In this document: positions 1-5,315 of the stretch, one piece after another
How positions within the stretch are numbered: position 1 is the stretch's first letter
Layout: each line of letters starts with the position of its first letter
Origin: Synergistaceae bacterium
GTDB taxonomy: Bacteria > Synergistota > Synergistia > Synergistales > Aminobacteriaceae
Direction of reading: 5' to 3'
Assembly (NCBI GenBank): GCA_031270755.1
Contig: JAISWV010000128.1
Location: 1-7,409, forward strand
DNA: 7,409 bases
The notes under the pieces: generated by a model
The model's database searches: none
Seen by the model: the letters and a program-made list of their open reading frames with translations, nothing else
Told to the model about the DNA's origin: nothing
Made by a program: the position numbers and the translations under genes

Positions 1-84
1 CCGGAAGACGACCGGATAGATAGGCCGGGGGTGTAAGCGTAGAGATGCGTTGAGCTGACCGGTACTAATACGTCGAGACTTTTT
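1..84 (+). rRNA. rrl: 23S ribosomal RNA, 3' end (partial)
   Basis: The first bases are the conserved 3' tail of bacterial large-subunit rRNA, including GATAGGCCGGG, GTGTAAGCG, GATGCGTTGAGCT and ACCGGTACTAATA. These match the end of E. coli 23S rRNA almost block for block. The rest of the gene lies before the window. The mature 3' end is placed near 84 by comparison with that conserved end, where the sequence turns into a T-run, and could be off by a few bases. Confidence 0.96.
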
Positions 85-160
85 TCTCCAAGTTGTTGTT
101 GTCTTTTATGAAAGTGAAAAGGAAAAGTCGAAGAGTACATGGGGTAAAGAGAGTTTGGTT
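85..160 (+). other. 23S-5S internal transcribed spacer, no tRNA
   Basis: This stretch of about 75 bp joins 23S and 5S rRNA. It is AT-rich compared with the rest of the window and contains no tRNA. A 7-bp inverted match (GACTTTT at 77-83 and AAAAGTC at 123-129) begins inside the 23S tail and could form a local processing stem, but this is weak. Reading frames through it are not believable genes. Confidence 0.7.
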
Positions 161-278
161 TTCTGGTGGACGCAGCGTCGAGGTCACACCCGGTTCCATG
201 CCGAACCCGGAAGTTAAGCTTGACAGCGCCGATGGTACTGTATGGGGTACATACGGAAGAGTAGGTCTCTGCCAGAAA
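161..278 (+). rRNA. rrf: 5S ribosomal RNA
   Basis: The sequence has the bacterial 5S landmarks in order: the loop region with CCATGCCGAAC (196-206), GAAGTTAAGC near 210-219, AGCGCCGATGGTA (225-237) and GAGTAGGTC (259-267). The two ends pair: GTTTTCTGG at 158-166 is the exact reverse complement of CCAGAAAAC at 272-280, giving helix I plus a short extension. The mature molecule should be about 116-118 nt. The exact ends depend on trimming and are uncertain by 1-4 nt. It follows 23S in the usual order and is followed by a terminator. Confidence 0.96.
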
Positions 279-288
279 ACTGATTTGT

Positions 289-325
289 AAAGGCGAGAAG
301 CGCGCAACTGCTTCTCGCCTTTTTT
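289..325 (+). terminator. Intrinsic terminator of the rRNA operon
   Basis: A perfect 10-bp stem, AGGCGAGAAG at 291-300 with CTTCTCGCCT at 311-320, encloses a 10-nt loop. It is extended by two A-T pairs and followed at once by a run of six T (320-325). It sits 11 nt after the 5S end, so it most likely ends the ribosomal RNA transcript and separates it from the protein genes downstream. Confidence 0.93.
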
Positions 326-456
326 CGTATTTCATAAAATTCTTGCCGTTCTGCGCTGTCCGATCATCGTTGAAAGGTTAAAATAATATGACAGCAATAT
401 AACAGTCATTGATTCGCGGTTGTTTTCACAATAACTTTTCGAAGGAGGCGGTGATT
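326..456 (+). promoter_or_regulatory. Leader region of the acyl-CoA synthetase operon, promoter expected
   Basis: This gap lies between the rRNA terminator and the first protein gene, so a promoter is expected here. It is AT-rich between about 379 and 403. TAAAAT (379-384) and TATAAC (398-403) each match the -10 consensus at 5 of 6 bases, and TTGAAA (370-375) resembles a -35 box. No pair has normal spacing: TTGAAA to TATAAC is 22 nt, so no specific promoter is called. No riboswitch or operator was recognised. Confidence 0.35.
442..448 (+). promoter_or_regulatory. Shine-Dalgarno site that sets a TTG start for the acyl-CoA synthetase
   Basis: AAGGAGG is a near-perfect ribosome binding site. 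In-frame start choices are TTG at 409 (upstream of the site), GTG at 451 (only 2 nt after it) and TTG at 457 (8 nt after it). Spacing favours TTG 457. This is inferred from spacing alone. Confidence 0.65.
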
Positions 457-1947
457 TTGACCGAAAGACTTGACACCGTTGTCGGCGGTTATCTTGAAAC
501 TTCGCCCGAGAGCAAATGTTTTTGGTGGGAAGGAGAATGGTACAATCAGGCTTTTTTAAAAAATATGACGGATGTTTGCGAAGATACTTTGCGTACAGCG
601 GGCTTTTCGGAAGGCCAGCGCATCGCTGTTTTGATGCCGAACAGCCCTATGGTTTCCGCGCTTTCCCTTGCCGCGTGGCGGCTGGGGGGTTCGATCTGTC
701 CTTTGAACGCCAAATCCGGCCTGGCTTCTTTGACCGCGACGCTGTCGCTTCTCAACCCCTTTGCCGTCGTCCTGTCCGGTGAAGTTCCAAAAGAAACCGT
801 CTCGGAGCTGGGCGCCCGAGGCTGGGCCCATGTCACCTGCCCACCCGCGGGACCGCTGCCGGAGTTCCAAGGAAGAGCGAGTGCCCCGGAGGACCCCGAA
901 GTTGCGGTGATTTTTTCCACATCTGGGACGACAGGCACGCCTAAAGCCGTTCCTATCTCCCACACCAACCTTCTGGACAACTGCTTCAAGTGTATCGAAT
1001 CTCTGGAAGACCTGAAGGAGGGCGATATTCTGTTGAACGTTCTGCCGAACTTCCACGCTTTCGGTTTTATGGCCGGAAGCATCCTGCCTCTCGTTTTGAA
1101 AGGTGCGCAGGCCACCATCCCCAGCTTTCTGCCCCCATCCCGCACTTTGGAGGCCATTGGGGCGGCGTCCGTCAACGTGGTCCTTCTCGTTCCCATGATG
1201 CTGAATTTTTTGTTGGGGCTCCTTGAGAAAGGCGCCGCGCGGCCCGAGGGCATCAAGCTCTTGATTATCGGAGGCGATCGGTACAACGTCCAAATGGAGG
1301 AGAGGGTCGAGAGATTGATGGGCGTCGGCGTCATCGAAGGATACGGGCTGACAGAATGTTCTCCCGTCGTTTCCTTCAACAAGAGCTATGCGCGCCGCAG
1401 ATTGGGGACCGTCGGAGAGTTTCTCGGGGGTTATGAACGGCAGCTTCGCGACGAAAACGGTAAACTTCTGCCCGAAGCCGCCGAAGGCGTCTTATGGCTG
1501 CGCGGCCCCTCCGTGACGAAGGGGTATTTTCGTGCCGTGGAAAGCGGCAGCGAGCGCTTCGACGACGGCTGGTTCAACACCGGCGATTACGTACGCCTTG
1601 AGGACGGTTATATTCGAATCTTGGATCGGGTGACGGACATTATCATTGTGAGCGGGTTCAACGTCTACCCTCAGGAGGTAGAGGCCGTGCTGCAGCAGCA
1701 TTCGGCGATACAAGCCGCGGTGGTGATCGGAATTCCCAACGTGAGCAGCGGAGAGATACCCAAGGCCTATATTCAGAAACGCCCTGACGCGGAGGTCACG
1801 GAGTCGGAGGTCCTCCATTATTGTAAAGAGCGCCTGGAGCACTACAAAGTCCCGCGAAAAGTGGATTTTGTCGATAGCCTGCCCCTTTCGGTGACAGGGA
1901 AGGTTTTGCGCCGGGTCCTGCGCGACCGGGAAAGAGCTCAAATATAA
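457..1947 (+). CDS. AMP-forming acyl-CoA synthetase, FadD-like
   Basis: This adenylate-forming enzyme should activate a carboxylic acid, probably a fatty acid, with ATP to an acyl-AMP and then an acyl-CoA in the cytoplasm. With the TTG 457 start it has 496 residues. Motifs in order are the P-loop STSGTTGTPK (154-163), YGLTE (296-300), the GD pair (376-377), the hinge region DRVTD followed by IIIVSGFNVYPQEVE (390-409), and the C-terminal catalytic lysine in TGKVLRR (K482). VSGFNVYP and the following SSGE stretch resemble E. coli FadD closely. It is shorter than FadD (about 560 residues), mainly at the N-terminus. The hinge position usually held by Lys (DRxKD) is Thr393. Chain length and substrate cannot be read from the sequence; an acyl-ACP synthetase or aryl-CoA ligase is possible. 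It is the first gene of a possible operon with serA and serB, though no metabolic link is obvious. Confidence 0.9.
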   Translation: MTERLDTVVGGYLETSPESKCFWWEGEWYNQAFLKNMTDVCEDTLRTAGFSEGQRIAVLMPNSPMVSALSLAAWRLGGSICPLNAKSGLASLTATLSLLNPFAVVLSGEVPKETVSELGARGWAHVTCPPAGPLPEFQGRASAPEDPEVAVIFSTSGTTGTPKAVPISHTNLLDNCFKCIESLEDLKEGDILLNVLPNFHAFGFMAGSILPLVLKGAQATIPSFLPPSRTLEAIGAASVNVVLLVPMMLNFLLGLLEKGAARPEGIKLLIIGGDRYNVQMEERVERLMGVGVIEGYGLTECSPVVSFNKSYARRRLGTVGEFLGGYERQLRDENGKLLPEAAEGVLWLRGPSVTKGYFRAVESGSERFDDGWFNTGDYVRLEDGYIRILDRVTDIIIVSGFNVYPQEVEAVLQQHSAIQAAVVIGIPNVSSGEIPKAYIQKRPDAEVTESEVLHYCKERLEHYKVPRKVDFVDSLPLSVTGKVLRRVLRDRERAQI

Positions 1948-1972
1948 GGCGCCCGCAGTCAAGCGGGGTGCC
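1948..1972 (+). other. Hairpin immediately after the acyl-CoA synthetase stop codon
   Basis: GGCGCCCGC (1948-1956) can pair with GCGGGGTGCC (1963-1972) around a 6-nt loop, giving nine pairs (one G-T) with one bulged G. It starts on the base after the TAA stop. The sequence that follows is not T-rich, so it is not a standard intrinsic terminator. It may protect the upstream mRNA or lower read-through into serA. Confidence 0.5.
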
Positions 1973-2008
1973 AGTACGAAATCAGCGAAGGAGAACGAAA
2001 AGAAGACT

Positions 2009-3187
2009 ATGTTCGACATTCTGACTCTGAACCATATTTCCCAACGAGCCTTCGACGAGCTGCCCTCCTCTGGGTTCGTCGTCTCGGACAGCTTGCCCGA
2101 TCCCGACGGCATATTGCTCAGGAGCGCGTCCATGCTGGACAGGCCGATGAACGCCCGCCTTCTGGCCGTGGCCCGGGCGGGGGCCGGATACAACAACATC
2201 CCCGTTTCTCGGTGTTCCGAGGCCGGTATCGTGGTCTTCAACACGCCCGGCGCCAACGCCAACGCGGTCAAGGAACTCACCCTGGCCGGCCTGCTGCTGT
2301 CCTCCCGCAAGATCGTGGAGGGCGTCAACTGGGTTCGCGAGCTGAAAGGAAGCTCCGACATAGGCGCCCGCGTCGAAGAAGGCAAGGCGAAGTTCATCGG
2401 CCCCGAGCTGTCGGGGAAGAAACTGGGGGTCGTCGGATTGGGCGCGGTGGGCGTTCTGGTCGCCAATGCCTGCGAGGCTCTGGACATGAAAGTTTCCGGC
2501 TACGACCCTTACCTCTCGGTGGACGCGGCCTGGGGACTGTCCCGCAGCGTCACTCGGGCCATGAACCTCAGCGAGCTTCTTGCCGAAAGCGATTATGTCA
2601 CGCTGCACGTGCCCTTGATCGACACGACCAGGCGATGGTTCGACGGAGCGATATTGGCTCAGATGAAACGCGGAGCGCGCCTGCTGAATTTTTCACGGGG
2701 CGAGATCGTGGACGATAAAGCGGTCCTGGAAGCCCTGCAAAGCGGCTGCTTGGACCGCTACGTCACGGATTTCCCCACGCAGGAGGTCGTGGACGCGGAG
2801 GGGGTATTGGTGCTGCCTCACCTGGGGGCCTCCACCCCCGAAGCCGAGGACAACTGCGCGGTCATGGCCGCGCGGCAGCTCAGAAATTATTTGGAGAACG
2901 GCATCGTCTCGAACTCGGTCAACCTGCCCGACTGCAGCATCGGCCCATCGTGCGGGCCGCGCCTGACCGTCGTCAACCGCAACGTCCCCAACGTCGTCGG
3001 CCCGATCACGACCGCCCTGGCCAACGCTGGAATGAACATCTCCAATATGCTGAACAAGAGCAAAAACGACTACGCCTACAACATCATCGACCTGGACGGC
3101 TCCTGCGCGAACGCCGCGGCCCTGGCCTCGGTGGCGGACGAGATCGCGGGAATAGACGAAGTCGTCCGGATACGGGTCATCGCATGA
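2009..3187 (+). CDS. serA: D-3-phosphoglycerate dehydrogenase
   Basis: It oxidises 3-phosphoglycerate to 3-phosphohydroxypyruvate with NAD+, the first step of serine synthesis in the cytoplasm. The protein has 392 residues. An N-terminal substrate-domain part carries RAGAGYNNIPV and NTPGANANAVKEL. The Rossmann domain has GLGAVG (143-148) and Asp166, the likely adenosine-ribose-binding acidic residue. The catalytic set reads R230 (FSRGE), E259 and H271 (PHLGAST); the R-to-E distance of 29 equals that of E. coli SerA (R240/E269). A C-terminal ACT domain (about 318-392) follows directly, with no intervening ASB domain. The whole resembles the compact type of about 390 residues common in Clostridia and Bacteroidota. 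The ACT domain suggests serine feedback, by family knowledge. ATG 2009 has only AAGGAG 15 nt upstream and a purine-rich AGAAG close by, so its ribosome site is weak. It lies 61 bp after the acyl-CoA synthetase gene and 60 bp before serB. Confidence 0.94.
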   Translation: MFDILTLNHISQRAFDELPSSGFVVSDSLPDPDGILLRSASMLDRPMNARLLAVARAGAGYNNIPVSRCSEAGIVVFNTPGANANAVKELTLAGLLLSSRKIVEGVNWVRELKGSSDIGARVEEGKAKFIGPELSGKKLGVVGLGAVGVLVANACEALDMKVSGYDPYLSVDAAWGLSRSVTRAMNLSELLAESDYVTLHVPLIDTTRRWFDGAILAQMKRGARLLNFSRGEIVDDKAVLEALQSGCLDRYVTDFPTQEVVDAEGVLVLPHLGASTPEAEDNCAVMAARQLRNYLENGIVSNSVNLPDCSIGPSCGPRLTVVNRNVPNVVGPITTALANAGMNISNMLNKSKNDYAYNIIDLDGSCANAAALASVADEIAGIDEVVRIRVIA

Positions 3188-3204
3188 TTGGGCATGATCG
3201 ACGG

Positions 3205-3228
3205 TTGATAATTGGTAATTGATAATTG
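3205..3228 (+). repeat. Tandem AT-rich 10-mer in the serA-serB gap
   Basis: TTGATAATTG occurs at 3205-3214 and again at 3219-3228, a 14-bp period, with GTAA between the copies. The stretch is almost free of G-C pairs in an otherwise GC-rich region. A close variant of its core (TTGGTAATTGA, 3212-3222) appears on the minus strand in the gap between the glycosyltransferase and glycerate kinase genes. It may be a remnant of a dispersed short intergenic repeat or a protein-binding site. Confidence 0.6.
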
Positions 3229-3247
3229 ATGACTGAGATGTCCGACT

Positions 3248-4051
3248 ATGGAGACGCGCAATTCTTTTGTCTTTGACTTCGACTCGACGCTGGTATCCAT
3301 CGAAACGCTGGATACGCTGATCAAACAGAACTTGAGCGGCGAGGACGACAGGCGGAAAATCGACGAGATCACGCTGCGCGCCATGAACGGAGAACTCGAT
3401 TTCAGCGCTTCGCTCGCCTCGCGCCTGCGTTTGTCGAGGGCAAAGACGGAGGACTTCGCGCAGATGGCGGCGCGGATCGAGGGCTTTCTCACCCCCGGAA
3501 TGGACGACATTCTCGACTTTCTCGCCCGGAGAGGGCAAAAGCCGTTCATCGTCAGCGGCGGCTTCACCCAGATCGTCCGCCCGGTGGCGAAGCTTTTCGG
3601 CATTCCCGACGAGGACTGTTTCGCCAACGAATACATTGCCGACGGCAACGGCTGTGTCGTCGGCGTCAAAGAAGGGCCTCTGGCCCGCGAAGGCGGAAAA
3701 AGCGAGGTTCTTCGCGCCCTGAGGGAACAAAATCGTCTGCCGGGGACCGTCGTCATGCTCGGCGATGGAATGTCGGACTATCAGGTGTACGCCGACGGCC
3801 TGGCGGACCTCTTCATCGGCTGCGGATTCCACGTCGCCCGGCCGAACGTCAGGGCCTGCTCCCCGGTGTTTGTGGAGACTACCGCCGACCTGCGCCAATT
3901 TCTCGAGAGCCTGTTAAACGTTCAAGCTCAGGAGGGCGCGAGCTCGAGGGAGCCAAGCTCAAGGGAGCCGGGCCCAGGGGGGCTCGGTCATCCGCTCATT
4001 CGATCAGGACCGCGATCAAGTCGTTCACGTTGGTGCCCGTGGGGCCTGTGA
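3248..4051 (+). CDS. serB: Phosphoserine phosphatase (HAD subfamily IB), with extra C-terminal tail
   Basis: It should hydrolyse O-phosphoserine to serine and phosphate, the last step of the phosphorylated serine pathway. All HAD motifs are present: DFDST with nucleophile D10 and acid/base D12, Ser103 in VSGG (motif II), K151 (motif III), and GDGMSD with D173 and D177 (motif IV). E19 and probably R59 match the substrate-binding E20 and R56 of Methanocaldococcus jannaschii phosphoserine phosphatase, which supports the substrate call. That protein ends where residue 223 falls here. The remaining 44 residues are a Ser/Arg/Pro/Gly-rich tail with a doubled SSREP, and the last 56 bases overlap glycerate kinase tail to tail. 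The tail looks acquired. ATG 3248 is the only sensible start because D10 must be near the N-terminus, but it has no clear Shine-Dalgarno. A related small phosphatase with another substrate cannot be ruled out. Confidence 0.88.
   Translation: METRNSFVFDFDSTLVSIETLDTLIKQNLSGEDDRRKIDEITLRAMNGELDFSASLASRLRLSRAKTEDFAQMAARIEGFLTPGMDDILDFLARRGQKPFIVSGGFTQIVRPVAKLFGIPDEDCFANEYIADGNGCVVGVKEGPLAREGGKSEVLRALREQNRLPGTVVMLGDGMSDYQVYADGLADLFIGCGFHVARPNVRACSPVFVETTADLRQFLESLLNVQAQEGASSREPSSREPGPGGLGHPLIRSGPRSSRSRWCPWGL
3941..3970 (+). repeat. 15-bp tandem repeat encoding SSREP twice in the serB tail
   Basis: AGCTCGAGGGAGCCA (3941-3955) and AGCTCAAGGGAGCCG (3956-3970) are identical at 13 of 15 positions. 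A weaker related unit, starting AGCTCAGGAGGG, sits at 3925-3940. The unit length is a multiple of three, so the serB frame is kept and SSREP is doubled. This suggests slippage or duplication beyond the conserved phosphatase domain. Confidence 0.75.
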
Positions 4052-5246
4052 TCAAAAGATCGCCGGAGGCTTCCAGGGCGTGGTAGGCGTCGTTGTCGTC
4101 CAACATCGCGTGAGGATCCAGCCCCCGGGAGCGAATTCTTCGGGTCGTCCCGCCATCCACCACTCCGCCCGCGGCGTCCGTAGGACCGTCCGTTCCGTCC
4201 GACCCCACGGCGGCAAAGGCGACCCCGTCCAACCCCTGCAGCCCCAAGGCCGCGGCCAGCGCCATTTCTTGGCATCGGCCGCCTTTCCCCTTTCCCTTGA
4301 GCTTCACCACGGTTTCTCCTCCCGCGACGAAAGCGACGGGCGAAGTCCGGTCTTTGCGCCCCCGCGCCGCCTCGCGCGCCAGGGCGGCGAAAAACGCCCC
4401 GCCCGCCGCGGCCTCGCAGTCCAGAGTGGTGGTCAAAAGAGTCGTGGCGAAACCGCGTTCCGTCAAGGATTTTTTTGCGGCCTCGCAGAGGACGGGCACG
4501 CTTCCCGTGATCTGTGTGACGACGTTGTTCAGCTCTTTGGGCGTTTCGACGGAGAGCTTGTCCAAGACGCTAGGGGGAAGATTCAGCCCGTACTTGCGCA
4601 CGATGGCGGCCGCGTCTTCACAGGTGCTGGAGTCCGGGTACGCCGGCCCGGAGGCGATGCTGTCCAGCCGGTCTCCCAAGACGTCGGAGAGGACCACGGA
4701 CCTCACTCGAGCGGGGGCGCACACCTGCGCGAAACGCCCTCCTTTGACGGAAGAAATCCGTTTACGCAGCGTGTTGATCTCGACGATGTCCGCGCCGCAG
4801 GCCAGCAATTGGCTGGTCATGTCCGCGACGTTTTCCAGAGTGACACCCTCCAGCGGCAGCTCGAAGAGAGCGGAACCGCCCCCGGAGACCAGGAAAAGCA
4901 CCGTGTCCTTCTCGGAGAGCCCTTCCACCATCGAAAGAACCCTTCGGGTCGCGTCCAAGTTGCGTTGCTCCAGGACGGGATGGGCGGCCTCGAAAATTTC
5001 CAGGGCGCCGATAGGGCCTCTGGAGTGTCCATCTTTGGTGATGACGCAGCCTCGCGCGATCCGCGGCCCCAGCGAATCGTACGCCGCGCTGGCCATCCGC
5101 CACGCGGCCTTGCCTATGGCGACAAGGACGACAGAACCCTCTATGGGCTCGGCCAGGGCCTCTTTAACCGCCCGCTCGGGGAGAACGGACTCGATTGCGC
5201 CTTTTGCGACGGAGACGGCTGTTTCTCGGATCGTCATGCTCGTCAT
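3996..5246 (-). CDS. gckA: Glycerate 2-kinase, GckA/MOFRL family
   Basis: It phosphorylates D-glycerate to 2-phosphoglycerate with ATP in the cytoplasm and links glycerate (from hydroxypyruvate, serine or sugar acids) to lower glycolysis. Members are often misnamed hydroxypyruvate reductase. The 416-residue length is normal. Family motifs: GKAAWRM with K46 (matching catalytic K47 of the Thermotoga maritima enzyme), SGGGSAL (121-127), NTLRKRISSVKGGR (158-171), SDVLGDRLDSIASGP (187-201), GGETVV (309-314), KGGRCQE with R324 (compare catalytic R325 of T. maritima), GSDGTDGPTDAAGG (348-361) and GTNVNDL (404-410). The MOFRL domain covers about 300-410. The usual GGRNQE reads GGRCQE. ATG 5246 is chosen because AGGAGG lies 10 nt upstream; an ATG 9 nt further in and longer forms up to 5306 are less likely. 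It lies 69 bp after the glycosyltransferase gene and its 3' end overlaps serB by 56 bp. Confidence 0.93.
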   Translation of the reverse strand: MTSMTIRETAVSVAKGAIESVLPERAVKEALAEPIEGSVVLVAIGKAAWRMASAAYDSLGPRIARGCVITKDGHSRGPIGALEIFEAAHPVLEQRNLDATRRVLSMVEGLSEKDTVLFLVSGGGSALFELPLEGVTLENVADMTSQLLACGADIVEINTLRKRISSVKGGRFAQVCAPARVRSVVLSDVLGDRLDSIASGPAYPDSSTCEDAAAIVRKYGLNLPPSVLDKLSVETPKELNNVVTQITGSVPVLCEAAKKSLTERGFATTLLTTTLDCEAAAGGAFFAALAREAARGRKDRTSPVAFVAGGETVVKLKGKGKGGRCQEMALAAALGLQGLDGVAFAAVGSDGTDGPTDAAGGVVDGGTTRRIRSRGLDPHAMLDDNDAYHALEASGDLLITGPTGTNVNDLIAVLIE

Positions 5247-5256
5247 TGATATGATT

Positions 5257-5262
5257 CCTCCT
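5257..5262 (-). promoter_or_regulatory. Shine-Dalgarno site for glycerate kinase
   Basis: AGGAGG on the minus strand ends 10 nt before ATG 5246. It settles the start in favour of this ATG over the in-frame codons upstream, which would place the site inside the coding region. No promoter could be assigned in the 69-bp gap to the upstream gene, and no terminator is seen there, so co-transcription is plausible. Confidence 0.75.
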
Positions 5263-5315
5263 ATTCGTTTGACTTCTGCCGTGTGATTTCCAGTCTCAAT
5301 TTCCAATGCTTATTT

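Noticed and set aside
85..160. tRNA in the 23S-5S spacer
   Set aside because: The spacer is only about 75 bp, AT-rich, and shows no T-loop sequence or CCA end.
65..307. Small open frames across the 23S-5S spacer and 5S rRNA on both strands
   Set aside because: They overlap rRNA with clear conserved 5S sequence and structure, so they are not genes.
370..403. TTGAAA plus TATAAC as a sigma-70 promoter for the acyl-CoA synthetase operon
   Set aside because: The spacing is 22 nt instead of about 17, and no other pairing gives two good boxes at normal spacing. Only a promoter-bearing region is claimed.
1492..2487. Long open frame on the minus strand (331 codons) opposite the acyl-CoA synthetase and serA genes
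   Set aside because: It lies antisense to two genes with clear family motifs, has no recognisable domain and spans their junction. Long antisense frames are expected in GC-rich coding DNA.
3229..3276. 15-codon upstream frame starting ATGACTGAG that overlaps the serB start
   Set aside because: It has no Shine-Dalgarno and no leader-peptide signature such as repeated Ser codons. Overlap by chance is likely.
2693..3898. Long open frame on the minus strand (401 codons) opposite serA and serB
   Set aside because: It is antisense to both genes, its composition is that of a shadow frame (Arg, Val, Asp, Gly, His rich), and it shows no family motif or ribosome site.
3965..3985. Bidirectional terminator between serB and glycerate kinase
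   Set aside because: The stem is only five pairs around a GC-rich 11-nt loop, and neither strand has a T-run after it.
4080..5249. Plus-strand open frame of 389 codons opposite glycerate kinase
   Set aside because: The minus-strand kinase is supported by motifs over its whole length. This frame shows only low-complexity Arg/Gly/His-rich sequence.
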